A stretch of DNA of 64,000 bases. Source: Gerris lacustris. Taxonomy: Eukaryota; Arthropoda; Insecta; Hemiptera; Gerridae. Shown one piece after another: positions 33,580-45,509 of the stretch (its first letter is position 1; each line of letters starts with the position of its first letter). Under the pieces are notes generated by a model. The model did not search any database. It had not been told where the DNA came from and saw only the letters and a list, made by a program, of their open reading frames with translations. The position numbers and the translations under genes were made by a program. Location of the stretch: the NCBI GenBank assembly GCA_951217055.1, contig OX578276.1, positions 11,719,930-11,783,929 on the forward strand. The letters run 5' to 3'.

Positions 33580-34510
33580 TAATTAATATAAAAATGCCAT
33601 TTTTCAAAACTGGTCTTATTTTCAATTTTTTTTTTTTTTTTTTTCTGTATTGTTCACCTTAGTTGTATCTATGTGCAAAATTTGGGGCAGATTGAATGAA
33701 GGTAAGTGGTTCAAAATTGGGGTAATAGGTGTGCGATGAAACTTGAAAAGCAAATAAATTGGCCGCCATTTTTTTTTATTTTTGGTTTCTGTATTCTTTA
33801 CCTTAGTTCTATCTATGTGCAAAATTTGGGGAAGATTGAATGACGGTAAGTGGTTCAAAATTGGGGTAATAGGTGTGCGATGAAACTTGAAAACCAAATA
33901 AATTTGACGCCATTTTATTTTTAATTTTTTTTTTTTCTGTATTGTTCACCTTAGTTGTATTTATGTGCAAAATTTGGGGCAGATTGAATGAAGGTAAGTG
34001 GTTCAAAATAGGGGTAATAGGTGTGCGATGAAACTTGAAAAGCAAATAAATTGGCCGCCATTTTTTTTTATTTTTGGTTTCTGTATTCTTCACCTTAGTT
34101 CTATCTATGTGCAAAATTTGGGGAAGATTGAATGACGGTAAGTGGTTAAAAATTGGGGTAATAGGTGTGCGATGAAACTTGAAAACCAAATAAATTTGAC
34201 GCCATTTTATTTTTTATTTTTTTATTTTTGGTTTCTGTATTCTTCACCTTAGTTGTATCTATGTGCAAAATTTGGGGAAGATTGAATGACGGTAAGTGGT
34301 TCAAAATTGGGGTAATAGGTGTGCGATGAAACTTGAAAAGCAAATAAATTTGACGCCATTTTTTTTTTTTTTTTTTTTTTTTGGTTTCTGTATTTTTCGC
34401 CTAAGTTGCATCCATGTGCAAAATTTGAGGAAGATTGAATCACGGGAAGTGGTTCAAAATTGGGGAAACGGAAATGTGCGATGAAACTTACAAAGCAAAG
34501 TAATATAAGA
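33580..34510. repeat. Tandem array of ~148-bp units, about six copies
   Basis: The word GTGCAAAATTTGGGG occurs at about 33673, 33814, 33965, 34109, 34263 and 34413, periods of 141-155 bp. Each unit contains GGTAAGTGGTTCAAAAT, GTGCGATGAAACTTGAAAA, a CGCCATTTT then a T run, and a TTTCTGTATT block. The frames annotated through it on the minus strand repeat the same peptide and are artefacts of the array. Confidence 0.92.
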
Positions 34511-34784
34511 CCAGTAAAAAGAGACTAGTAACACACGTATTTTAAAAAATAACATCTATATAAATTAGCAATCATGGAAACTAGAAGAAGCCAACTACTC
34601 TTATCACTGATTACATATCACAGATTATGAGATCTCTTTCTAACTAAGTGAAAACATCACTTTATCCAAACCAAAAACCAATACGGTACACAAAAGCTAA
34701 ATTAAATTATATACTCAACAAAAGCAAACAAAATTAATTCAATTTGAAAAAATAATATAATATACTCTGGTATAATCATAATGT

Positions 34785-34996
34785 GATTATGAAGTCCCGT
34801 GGCGGTAATTATGATTTGAACATGTATAAATGCCACTATAGTATTTATTTAGTGATCTTGAATCGGTTTTTATGTTCACCGTGGATTCGGATCTAATCGC
34901 AATATTTAGAGCTTCTAGCATTTTTCTCCGATTAGACTTGTTTTCTATACCAATAATTTTGGTGTCATCAAAATTAAACTGATGGTTTGTGGCCAA
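34785..34996 (-). pseudogene. Penelope-like element endonuclease C-terminal fragment
   Basis: The 69-residue frame contains ATNHQFNFDDTKIIGIENKS, then NRRKMLEALNIAI and NIKTDSRSLNKYYSGI. This is the order found after the GIY-YIG core in Penelope-like proteins (H.FDF..kIl..E....R...E...I....N..tD...L...Y). The GIY-YIG core and reverse transcriptase are absent; the upstream side runs straight into the inverted 128-bp repeat. A stop precedes it in frame. Confidence 0.6.
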
Positions 34997-35013
34997 TGCA
35001 TGTGAAGATAAGG

Positions 35014-35142
35014 TGTATTACCACCTTAACGATCCTCACAACACCGAATTTTAGGTATGTGTTTACACTTGTAAGTTTAGTTCTTGATGTATTGTTGGTA
35101 ATGAAACTACTTTTTACAGCAAATAAACTATATTTCAGGCTT
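35014..35142. repeat. Right copy of the 128-bp inverted repeat
   Basis: Partner of 31015-31142. Its outer edge (35142) coincides with the start of the open piggyBac segment, suggesting that insertion of the Penelope-like unit removed or displaced the piggyBac 5' end. Confidence 0.8.
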
Positions 35143-36520
35143 AGAAGCCAGAGAAAGAGACGCTAAAACAACGGATAAAAATGAAATTATGGCACTCATA
35201 GGAACTCTTTATGTCATGGCGATAAAGAAAGGAAATTCTGCAGATGCTGTAGAAGCGTGGGACAAAAATGGAACAGGTTTTATTATACGTTTAGCGTTTA
35301 GTTACAAAAGATTTTTGTTTTTATTGCGCTCTATAAGATTTGATGATTTATCAACTAGACACGATCGTCTAAAAACAGATAAACCTGCTGCCTTTAGAAG
35401 TTTTCATACAGATTTTGTAGCAAATTGTAAAAAACATTACAATTTAGGTGAGTTCGTCACAATTGATGAAATGTGCACCCCTTTCGGGGCCGTTGCTCTT
35501 TTATACAATACATGCCGAACAAACCAGCAAAATATGGCCTAAAAATGTATGCGATGTGTGACAGTCGCACTTTCTATACATTTAATTTTGAAATTTATTG
35601 TGGAAAACAAAAAGAAGGCCCATATCAAGTATCAAATAGAAGTATAGATATCGTGAAGTGCTTGATTCAGCCAATAGAAAAATCTAATCGCAATTTGACA
35701 ACAGATAACTACTACACAAGTTATGAACTCGCCGATTATTTATTACAGAAGGGAATTACTTTGCTAGGGACATTGAAAAAAAAATAAAAGGGAGATCCCA
35801 CCCGAATTCCTGCCCAACAAACTGCGCGATGTGAGTACAACACTTTTTGGGTTTCATGAAGACTTCACTCTAACTTCTTTCGTCACAAAAAAAATAAAGC
35901 TGTTTTGTTGCAATCTACACTCCATGACGACGGCGAAATTGATCTTGAAAAGAATATGCCATTTATAATTATGGATTACAACCCTATAAGGGCGTTGTTG
36001 ACTCAGTAGATCAAAAATGTGCAATATATACAACTCGAAGGAAGACTAAAAGGTGGCCTTTATCTCTATTTTTTAGGCATGTTGATATAGCGGGAATAAA
36101 TGCCTTTATAATACATACAGCAAATAATTACGATCACGCTGTAAGAAGGAGACAATTTCTCAAAGATCTGGCCTACAATCTTCTCGAAGACCGGCTAAGA
36201 GAGCGGGCAATAATTAAATCCTTGCCGTCAGATATAAACATATTTTTAAAACAATGCAGACCGGAAGAAGCAGTTGAAGAACCCGATATAACAAAAAAAT
36301 TGGGCCCTGTTTTATACTTTTATTTGTTTTATACTTTTACTTTTATGAGTTATATCAGTGACTTGTAATTATTTACCTACATATACATATATTAGTAAAT
36401 TTATGCAATGCTGAACCATTTTTGTTTCAGATGCAAAAACCATATTGCTGCAGGCTCTTCGCAGAAGATAATAGATTCTGTTGACAAAGCGTATCAGTGT
36501 ATCAAGTGCATCAGTTGGAT
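35143..36520 (+). pseudogene. piggyBac transposase pseudogene
   Basis: DDE_Tnp_1_7 blocks occur in order. First comes IMALIGTLYVMAIKKGNS, then SIRFDDLSTRHDR, then EFVTIDEMCTPF with the first catalytic D. A frame change near 35480-35500 leads into MPNKPAKYGLKMYAMCDS. Next is NLTTDNYYTSYELADYL with the second D, then TLLGTLKKK and a stop at 35785. Past it, in other frames, are [14 protein letters not shown] with the third D region and NAFIIHTANNY. At about 36430-36470 a CKNHIA piece may be the start of the Cys-rich tail. The N-terminal third is missing. Several stops and shifts make it non-functional. Confidence 0.8.
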
Positions 36521-36554
36521 AGAAAACTAAAAAAAAAAAATATAGCTCAGAGAA

Positions 36555-37085
36555 CATAAAAATTTGGAAACCGTTTCCATCAGTGGCTCTTCGTCAATTA
36601 TTTAATGCTGGTCACATTGTCAATTATTTTATTGAGAGCAAACCTAATTTAACTCATCTATTCTCAGATGAATCAGTGGGTGTTGCGACAAGAAAACCCA
36701 TTCAAGCGTGGACATCAATATTTAGGTCTAATGATAAATATTATATTAGTTCACTGTGAAATCTTCTTTTAGGGCCAATGTTTACCTGCTTGAACCAATA
36801 TTACCATAAAATTCTGCTCACATTCTAAATGCTGCTAGCCAGTGCAAGCAATCAAGCTTAGGAAGATGTAGTCATGTCAAGGCTCTTATGCTTTAGCTAA
36901 AAAAGTATGTCGAAGAAAATGGTGTATGCCAGAGAGCTAAGTCCAGTGAGGCCATGGCTATTTTCAAAGAGAGCCAGGACTAATTCAAAGTAAGGATTAT
37001 GTTTCAAGATCAGTGCACACCAAGCGAGCTTCATTTGATCCTAGAAGTGCCTCATTATTTCATCAAACGGGTAATGTGTGTCTGA
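36555..37085 (+). pseudogene. SWIM-zinc-finger-like protein fragment
   Basis: An open stretch gives VALRQLFNAGHIVNYFIESK and later PIQAWTSIFRSNDKYYIS. After stops, the region at 36830-36900 reads ASQCKQSSLGRCSHVKALML, resembling a SWIM finger (C.C...n..C.H..AL). Then comes a segment containing SKSSEAMAIF in changed frames. This kind of protein occurs next to transposon-derived genes in insects. Multiple stops. The identification rests on one short motif. Confidence 0.35.
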
Positions 37086-37449
37086 TGAAAAAACACATAC
37101 GTTTTTGCAGAGCCTTCAAAAAACAACCAAGCAACTGAAACCTAAGTATCCTTTTCTTCAAGTGCAATGATTTTAATTACTCTTCTGACCTACAGGCGAT
37201 TCTTGTTTTTCAATGTCAAGAACTGAAAAACAGTAACTCTTCAATTTTTGAAGAGAACACAAATAAACTGTTTTGTCTTTCTGGGACATCCAATCATAGT
37301 TTAGACGAAAAATGGAAGTTATTTCATCTATTGCCAAGAGTTGTTTAGATTTATCAAGTCCTAAGGCCAAAACCTCATTCTTGAAGAGAAACGTGTGGGG
37401 AATAGAGGATTCATTTACCACTAGAATACTATATAGGCTAGAAATGAAT

Positions 37450-37906
37450 ATTTTAAGCATAGAGAGATCGCAGAAGGTCCTGCAAGCCTGCAATGGGGTT
37501 TCCACGCCAGAAACCGGGGATGATGCGATGGTTTTCATCTTCGTAGTCAATGAAATATAGGTGGTGTTCGTTTTCCTCAACCAAATGTGCAATGGCACAG
37601 GCGAGTACTACATTGTCTACAGACACCTTTCAAAGATATTGGTTTTTTGAAAACTCGGAATTTACTAACAATACCAAAAGTGTTCTCTAACACTCTTTGA
37701 GCCCTTGATAGTCGATAGTTATTTATTCTTCCCTCTAGGGTCATGTTACGCCGGTTATAGGGTTTCATCAAATAAGTTTTTAAAGGTAACGCATTATCTG
37801 CAACAATAACAAAGTCATTGGGCATATTCAAGTAATTCGTCTCCAAAGCGGTGTATAACGATCTATTTCGAAGTATGCCACCATCAGAACCCCTTCTCTT
37901 TGCCAC
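37450..37906 (-). pseudogene. PIF/Harbinger transposase fragment (copy 3)
   Basis: Minus-strand frame with GSDGGILRNRSLYTALE, FVIVADNALPLKTYLMKPY (second catalytic D in ADNA) and NNYRLSRAQRVLENTFGIVS (catalytic E in LEN). It then passes through a frameshift near 37620 to VVLACAIAHLVEEN and ends around RIIPGFWRG. The first-D region is missing upstream. It is more similar in plan to copy 2 (57271-57400) than to copy 1. Confidence 0.75.
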
Positions 37907-37909
37907 AAC

Positions 37910-38890
37910 GTCAAGATACTGAAAATTTTAATTAGAGTCGGCTACGGCAGTACAGTGCTGAGAATAATCTTGTAGTTGTAAAAGTTCGACCCACTGTGAG
38001 GAGGGGCACGGATGATAATTGATAATATATTTACTGCCGATACTTCCTGCCAACTTGGGAAATGTCAGCACTCTCTGAAGCCATATTCAACGTTCTTCCA
38101 CTCATCTTCTGTACCTGGTAACTAGAACAATTATTTTTCATATAATTTTTGAATGCAGGTGATACCAACGAACCAAAGTCATCCAGTGAGGAGGGAGCTC
38201 AACAAGAAAATTCTATCGAGAACTTCGGCGAGAACATACCAAGCCAGCAGCATTGCAACTGCTGATGCTATCAGTACTTGTCAAACCGGACAAATGAGAC
38301 ACCCCCCCCCCCCTAACACTACACTTAAACGTAAAGCTCCGCCCAAATCGTCGTCATCAAAATTAAGAAAAAAAATTTAAGAACTCAACTCAATCATAGA
38401 ACTCAACATCACAATCATCCTAAAAGAAGACTGCAACGACTACTTTGGAAAGTATGTTCCATCTATGTTTTACAACATTGGACCCCCAACTGCAATGAAA
38501 CTGCAAGAAGAAATAACTCGCCTCATAACTTAAGATCACCTTCCTGGAGCCAACTATCTCCCAGAACCTAAATGATTCACGGCCGCTGTTTGAGAAGATA
38601 TTCAGCCACGAGTCCTGCCGATTCAGAGGTTCGCAGCCTCCGTTGCGTAAGGATATTTAGAAGACTCCTTACTAAACAGAGAAAATAATTTTTGGCTGTA
38701 CAATCAAGAAGAAACTTATTCAACTAAGTCATAGCTAATAATGATCAAAAATATGAAGAAGTTACTGAAGTTAAATGTAAGTTACTAAAGAAATAACATA
38801 TATTGTCTAGAATAATAATTTCATCGTCTTAGGCTTTATTTTTGTTTATTCAATATATTTTTTCTCACTTATGCGTACCTACCTATTTAT
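37910..38890. other. Region without recognised gene
   Basis: A 75-codon frame at 38153-38380 (lysine/serine-rich end, P run from a C tract) follows a possible acceptor but matches nothing I know. The rest is unassigned. Confidence 0.35.
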
Positions 38891-38894
38891 TTTC

Positions 38895-39195
38895 AGATTG
38901 AGATTTCGGAGGGTTTTCATTTTTCTCAACATAAAGCCACAAGTGGACACTCGGCAAAAGTGGAAGAATTTAAAAGAGGGAAATCGAAGACACAAGCGCT
39001 GATACAACCTTTGTTCAATCAGCAACAGCACTAGGACGAGTTCTCTTCCAGATTTTGTAGAGCGTTCTTAAGCGCTATCATACACCTCTACAAGGTCGAA
39101 CATGCTGAGATTAGAGCTATCTTCAAGGACTTTGCAGGACAAGAGTTGCCTCATAACTCAACTCTACGTAAAAATTTCGTTTCTTCAGAGTAGGA
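38895..39195 (+). pseudogene. Second CGGBP1-like hAT transposase fragment
   Basis: After TTTTCAG the translation includes HKATSGHSAKVEEF, then a block around HLYKVEHAEIRAIFKDFAGQ and ELPHNSTLRKNFV. The last matches ESTLRKNYL in the copy at 1699-2757 and the family's conserved (I/L)P.(E/N)STLRKN(Y/F) word. The DNA-binding N-terminus is mostly lost; a stop follows FVSSE. Confidence 0.5.
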
Positions 39196-39249
39196 AAAGG
39201 TATACATTTATGCACGATTGCACTATTCTACATTCTCGTGTAAAAAATT

Positions 39250-40143
39250 AGCATGGATCTGTCTCTGTCCTAATGAGGATAATTTCTCGACCTTCATGCC
39301 ATGAAGAATATTCATTCAGGTACTTTTATCACCAGGTTCTAAACGCAATCAGGGACGACATCGGGAACCACCCAATGTGGTTATCTATCGACGATACCTC
39401 AGACCGTTGTGGAAGATACGCTTCACCTTTCATTTTATGCATCAATTAACTATATTCCTAAATAATGATGAACTAGAAGCATCAACTTTTGCTTCTTGCG
39501 TCCTCGACACGTTGAATAAACTTTTTGATAAAGATCCCAAACCTATCATTCCCTGGTTAGATGGATGCTGTTACCAAAACCGAAATGCAATTATCTCCAA
39601 TGCCTTACTTCATTTTATTATGACAAGGAATATAACTGTGGAACAAAAATTTTTAGCCAAAGGTCACTCTCAAATGGAGTGTGACTCGGTGCATAGCATG
39701 ACAGAAAGAACATTAAAGAATAAATAAATATTTTTTCCTAGCCAGTATGTAACAGCAACCAAGGAATCCAGAAAACACCCTTTTTTATACGAGGCAAAAT
39801 GTCTACAATAGTATTTCTTTAAAAAAATACTCCGATCCAAAAACAATGATATACCGATCCATTCGCCCAGGAAAGAAGTTTGGGCTCCTGCCGTTTCTGA
39901 CATTAGAGCGATTAAATACATCCCGACAGGAGAAATACATGTAAAATTGCACGATTTCAAGAGTGCTTGCAACCCTTTTCCGAGACCGCGAAAAATTAAA
40001 TACTTTTCACCAATTTCTGAATTCCCACAACTATATTCATCACCACGAAGAATATCGGAAAGAAAATGGAAAGATTTACAAGACCTGAATGAAGTAATTT
40101 CTCAAGATTTTCATCCATTTTACGACGAACTTTTTCACATCTA
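39250..40143 (+). pseudogene. DUF7869-like transposon-associated protein pseudogene
   Basis: The 116-codon frame 39377-39727 contains IPWLDGCCYQNRNAIISNAL, TVEQKFLAKGHSQMECDSVH and ERTLKNK. These are hallmark words of the arthropod DUF7869-type proteins (sDGC.yQNRN, KGH.QMECDSvHs). Past a stop, other frames give ESRKHPFLYEAKCL and DIRAIKYIPTGEIHVKLHDF. The end at 39947-40143 reads RISERKWKDLQDLNEVIS and FHPFYDELFHI. The order is intact, but it needs at least two frame changes. The biochemical role of the family is unknown to me; it may be a catalytic nuclease fold. Confidence 0.6.
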
Positions 40144-41400
40144 AAAAAAAATCGATCTGAATTAATAACCCTAAATCAGAGGGATAAGAGATAAGACTTG
40201 ATGAAAATGGGTTTAAACAAAAATTTACCTATTATGATTACGAAATAATTCCTTACTAAGACATGCCTGATGTAGTTATTGTTTTACGTTATACCCTAAA
40301 GGATCCACAATTCTTAATAAGTTAATAAAAGGGTACCCTACAGCCAATTTACACATCAATCCACTGGACGATCCGAGTCACCAGTCTGAACAACCTTTCA
40401 AGACGTCATGGAAGAAGTTAACTGCAATATGAAATCTAAAGAAGAACTTATACGTAACCTAGACAATAATATTAAGAAATGTTTTGTGAACCAAAGCACT
40501 AAATCCATTATCTGGAATATTAAACGCAATACCATCCAAATATGCAAAACATCAGCCAAAAAATCTTACCTTTACTAAATATTTATAAGGTACAAAATGT
40601 TAAAAATGTATAATGTTCTTTATTCTTACGTTCTATAGTGGTTGACATCAAATGAATGTTTGTTTTTAGGCTTGAGAATAGCCGGTTAACTTAAAACTGA
40701 TGTAGTTTTTGTTTTACGTTATACCCTAAAGGATCCACAATGGAGACGACCCAAGAAGCATAACCTATTTGGTAACCACATGGTAGGTGTATAACCTCAC
40801 GCTGTGTTCCAAACAAACTTATTTATAATAGGGATCAACAGTTAAGTCATTTTTTAAAGATGTTTTTTAATAAAAATCTATTTATTTTCTTATTTTTTAT
40901 GTTTTCAATAGTACTTAGTGTTATTATACAAAAGAAATTGTAATTATAGGGATATTTAGGGTAAAAACGGTCAGTTTGCTTACACCTGTATAGTGATGGC
41001 TTTTATCATGCTTTTTATTTGTTTAAAGTGATTTTTTTCTATTTTGTTTTACCAGTTTTATGTAAGAAAACTATTTATGGCTAATCTGGGGGAAAAAGTA
41101 TTACTTTTCATCCATCGCTGGAGTTCTAAATGTCAAGGTATATTTGTATTAATATGTATTTAAATAGTTTTAGTAGATAACTCTAATTTTATTTAATATA
41201 AAATAACATGTTGAACACTGATTTTAAATACATTATCAATAAATTATATGGTAATTACGGTGTTTATTGTTGTTTGAGTTACAATACAATTGTTTGAGTT
41301 TTGTAAAAAAAATTCAATTGCTCATTAGGTATGTTCAGTTCAGCATCATTTGTGTAACCTTTTTTTTAATAACTTACATAATAAACTTTGTTATTGTGAA
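40144..41400. other. Mostly non-coding, with a 44-bp direct repeat
   Basis: The words ACTGATGTAGT(T)TTTGTTTTAC and ATACCCTAAAGGATCCACAA occur at about 40270-40312 and again at about 40698-40741. Between them a 56-codon frame (40409-40579) starts MEEVNCNMKSKEEL; I do not recognise it. Confidence 0.4.
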
Positions 41401-41403
41401 CAG

Positions 41404-41517
41404 ATGGTGATGTGCTTTGCTCCAAACTGCAAACATTATTCGGAGAAACACGGATGCACGTTCTTTGAGTTACCAAAAGATGAAAAATTCAAAAAGAAGT
41501 GGATTAAATTATTGAGG
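41404..41517 (+). CDS. THAP-type zinc-finger first exon (partial)
   Basis: After the acceptor-like GTGAACAG, the sequence starts MVMCFAPNCKHYSEKHG and continues with TFFELPKDEKFKKKWIKLLR. This is the N-terminal half of a THAP domain: C-x4-C, then a helix ending in KW...L. It breaks at a donor-like GAG|GTATAAC (41517/41518). The C-x2-H half would be in a later exon, which I could not find. Proteins with THAP domains include P-element transposases and host regulators, so origin is open. Confidence 0.55.
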
Positions 41518-41637
41518 TATAACTACAGTGGATTTATTAGTAAAATAGTTTGACTGGGTACATTCGTATTGTACGTGCCTGGCCAAAATGTAGAAATCTT
41601 CAAAATTGTCAATTTTATCATTTTGAGTTACCCACCA

Positions 41638-42191
41638 TTACTCAGCTTCGCCACCTAGACGTTCCGGTAAAAATAATTTCCAAGGTAAGTTAATTTTATT
41701 TAATTTGTATTTCCATTTGAGATTTTCAATTAATTCAAGTGGTGTAAAATTATAATCAGGGAATCCCATGTATCTTTTAGGTTTGTTATTGTTTGGACAT
41801 ACATAATTAACTTTGATATCATTTTGATTTTTATCGATCTCACTTTCCAATTCTAATTCCAATTCTAATTTCAAATTCTCACTTCCTCAATTTTTTGACA
41901 CCGATTCTCTATTTTGATAATAATTTCATTTTTCATGGCATTGCACCTATCAATTAATCTTTTCTCTATATTCCAAAACTGTTTACCTATCTTTTCAATC
42001 ATTTTTCTTTGTTTTTCAGTCAAAGTTTTTATCATCGTATCCATTAAGTTATCAGCCCACATGGGTTTCTTGTCGCTAATTTTATTATGCTTAGTATTTG
42101 AATTATCTTTATATCGATCAACTATTTCAGAAATATAATTTACGACCCTTCCTTGTAACTGTTCGGTTTGCAAATCTGAAATATCAGCCAT
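41638..42191 (-). CDS. Hypothetical coiled-coil protein, two overlapping frames
   Basis: A 106-codon frame (42191-41871) starts MADISDLQTEQLQGRVVNYI and is rich in K, I, E and N, with a coiled-coil look. It overlaps a 78-codon frame (41874-41638) that begins with an L-E repeat and contains YVCPNNNKPKRYMGFPDYNF. One base shift in the LELELELE-coding repeat would join them, so this may be a single gene of about 180 residues broken there. I know no family. It lies immediately outside the left TTA duplication of Harbinger copy 2, so it predates that insertion. Confidence 0.35.
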
Positions 42192-43373
42192 CTTAATTTT
42201 TTTTTATTTTGTTAAGCTAGGTGTCCACCTGAGACTAAATCTCGAGAGCTAGTCTCGAGATTACTCTCAGAACCTTGTCCACCTGAGAGCAACATCAGCC
42301 TCTGTCGAGTCGCGGAGAGTCGAGTCTCCGAGATTAGTCTCAGGATTGTGTCCACTCGGAGACAACTCGAAGAGAGGTTTTCTAGGGGGGAAAAAAAAAA
42401 GTTTTTTCCGCATAACTCGAATACGGCCGACCGCAGCGGTCCGACAGCAAGGACCTTTTTTGTGGGTCTCGCGATAAGGGAGAAAATAGTTTTTTTTTTT
42501 TTTTTTAAAGTGAATAGGAAAAAAGATACACGCCCCCGAAAAAGCCCCTAAAACGGACGTCTAAGAGCGGGCCCCGGGAAGGTGTCCATGACCAGCCTCG
42601 CTTGATGTTGCTCCGCTGAGATTCTACAGTTGCTTCCGAGACTCGCCCAATGGAGGATCCCCGCCAGGTATTGGCATTAATGGTAGCGCACAAACTTTTT
42701 TAAAAAAGAAAAGTGATAAAAAAAAAAAATCTTGTTGGGTCAGGCCGTGGTTAGAAAGGAGAAGTTCGGCTGGGGTGTGCATAACACTAATAAATGAACT
42801 TAAACTAGAAGACGCACAACAGTTCAGAAATTTTTTTCGAATGTCGGCTTAATTGTACTCGCTTCAGTTGCCCACCAAATCTCAAAAAGGACACGAAATT
42901 TCGGGCTGCTATATCTGCTCAAGATAGAGTAATGGTCACTCTCCGATTTTTGGCATCAGGTATGTGAAAGCATTTTTTTTTTAAATAATTGCATATTATT
43001 ATGATTTAATTAAATATATTGATAATATGGTAAAAAATAAATGGCAATATGGTAAAATAAATAATACTGTAGTAGTAGATGTTTCAATTATCTAAAAAAA
43101 GTTTATATAAATATCTAAACACCGTTTAAGCACAAATAAATTAATAAAACTAGAAAATATACCATACGCAATATTAATTCCGTTATCAGAAAATAATTAG
43201 TAGTTACCAATATTATATATATTCTTTGGTCCGCTTAATTATTATATTTATGTCTAGGTAATTCATATAGCAGTTTGCAGTACCTATTTCGGATACCACC
43301 CTGCCCTATAGGTAGAATTGTGACAGACGTTTGTGCAGCCATTTATTCAAATATGAAAGAAGAACATTTGAAG

Positions 43374-44404
43374 GTAATCTCATAAATAATAAACACTTTT
43401 TAAACGAATTTTTAAATAAAATATTTAATGTAAAAAAAGTATATCTATTTTTAATTTTTAAATTAATAAATTACTAGGGGGCTCCGCCCCCTACTCGCTT
43501 TGCTCGTCAACCCCCCAAAAGCGGCCGCTGCATGGCCGCTGCCAAGTATAGAGTAATAGAATTATTTTGTCTGTTTACTATGAGAACCGAGGACCGTTTT
43601 AAAAGTTTAAGTCCGCGACCGCTTTAATAGTTTTTGCACTTAATTAAAATAAAGATGTTACCTCGGAACAAAAATATCCACTCAGTAAAACCGGGGACCG
43701 TGCGCCCATGGCGCTCTGAAGGAAGAGCGATTTTTTTTTTAAATTTGCCCGAAAAATGAAGAACAATTACATTTTTAGGTAGGTATATTATTAAAAGTAT
43801 GATGATTAGGGTTTAGTTATCCAATATAAATATAAAAACCAAAGGTTTGAAGTTAAATTTGTGAAACAGAATGTCGTTATTATATCTATTTAAAGACCAG
43901 CAAATCAAAACAAACATATATTTTTATTGGAATAAATGTGGTTGCCTTAGCGTAGCAATAACAAATCATTTCGAGGTAGGTCGGCCACGTCGGGACACTA
44001 CTCGATTATATAAATGATAATATAATAATATATAATATAAACATTGTTTTCATTTTTTTTCCAATTTTCCATAACCATTTCTTAATCCTGAAATAATAAA
44101 TTCGTCAAAAAATAAATGAGAGCAATGCATTCTAGAACTTAAGTTTCACTTCTAATGCGTGAGAGCCTCACACATATTTTTTTATTTGTTACCAACAAAA
44201 ATAATGGTTTGTTTTGATTTGATGGAGTTGAAAAAATATAATAACTTATCTAAATAGTGACCGATAATTTTATCAAAACTAAACGTTATAATTAATAAGA
44301 TTACATTTTTTTATTTGCTATACCAATAAAAGTATAGGCTTGTTTTGATTTGTTGGTCTTCAAATAGATATAATAAATTTTCAAAATAGTTGCCGACATT
44401 ATTT
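43374..44404. other. Intron 2 of Harbinger copy 2, left part
   Basis: No gene. A GC-rich block at about 43478-43545 has GGGGGCTCCGCCCCC and ACTCGCTTTGCTCGT hairpin words plus GCGGCCGCTGC repeats, a dispersed repeat of unknown class. Two diverged copies of TTGTTTTGATTTG(A/T)TGG lie at about 44210 and 44342. Confidence 0.45.
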
Positions 44405-44728
44405 ATTTATTTTTTTTTTTAATTTCTTTCTTTATTTGCAACTATAAGTATAATATATTGCACATAAATATATATACACAATAACAAGCAAATAATTTAA
44501 AAGTATTTAAAACAGGAAAACAATGAGGGGAGATATTACCCAATGGTAAATCCTCCAAAATGGAATACAGAATGTAAATTAAATTAAATTGATTACATCA
44601 TTACATTACATTATTACATTAACATCCTTATTATTTATTTCACTATTATTATATACAAATATGCTCAAGCACGCACTCATACACACGAAAAAATATATAC
44701 ATTCTTAGATATTTATACATTTTCTGTT

Positions 44729-45509
44729 TTAAGGTACCAGATTATCTCTGGGCCATCTTCGCTTCAGACGTCGGCGGGGATTTTCCGGTAGGGTTGGGAT
44801 GGATACAGATGGGACAAGAGGGTTATCGTGATTTGAAAGGGAATTATGGAAGGAAAGGTAGCGGGATTTTGCTAGGTCGGGGACAAAGGGTACTTTGAGG
44901 TCATTATGGAGGGTAAGATTCGAAACATAGAATGGGGCATAAGTAATTTTTCTGAGAATTTTGGACTGTAAGGACTGGATTCTTTGGGAGTTGGAACGTT
45001 TTGTGGAGCCCCATAGCTCGATGCCGTAAGTCCAAATTGGTTTTATTAATGAATTATAGAGGAGCACCTTATTCTCAAGTATAAGACTAGACCTATTGTC
45101 TAGCAAGTGAAGAAGTTGTCTGTAACGCCTGTTAGTCTCCTGCCTTTTAAGCTTGGTGTGAGGATTCCATGTTTGGCGCTTATCGAGGTAAAGACCAAGG
45201 TATTTGGCTATATCGGCAGTGGGAAGAGGGACGTGGTTTAGGAATACAGGTGGACAATATCGTTTACAGAGGGTGAATGTAACATTGACACACTTATCAG
45301 TATTAATTTTGATCCTCAATTTGACAAACCATCTTTCGAGGAGAGTGAGGTGTTCTTGGAGGTAAATTGATGCCTGGATGGGGTCAGAGTGACGAGCTAG
45401 TATGGCCTTGTCATCGGCAAAGGAGCATAAAGTTGTATGATGATGCTCTTGGATGTTTGCAGTGTATATTGTGTAGAGGATAGGACCAAGAATACTCCCC
45501 TGTGGTACT
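44729..45509 (-). pseudogene. Jockey-like reverse transcriptase, C-terminal part
   Basis: Resumes after the hAT MITE with the words for GSILGPILYTIYTANI (45500-45455), then the active-site block CSFADDKAILAR at about 45425-45395 (FADD in place of YADD). The thumb region follows with YLGLYLDKRQTWNPHTKLKR, LLYNSLIKPIWTYGIELWG and QSLQSKILRKI. It ends RRRLKRRWPRDNLVP at 44729. One frame change near 45320 separates the FADD part from the thumb. Confidence 0.8.

Noticed and set aside
33622..34443. Several frames sharing a KFHRTPITPILNHLPSF peptide
   Set aside because: They are the same frame repeated by the 148-bp tandem array, with no conserved domain.
42215..42640. Left terminal region as a separate MITE
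   Set aside because: No second end with matching TTA was found nearby, whereas 61098 matches in sequence, orientation and TTA duplication, and transposase exons start right after it.
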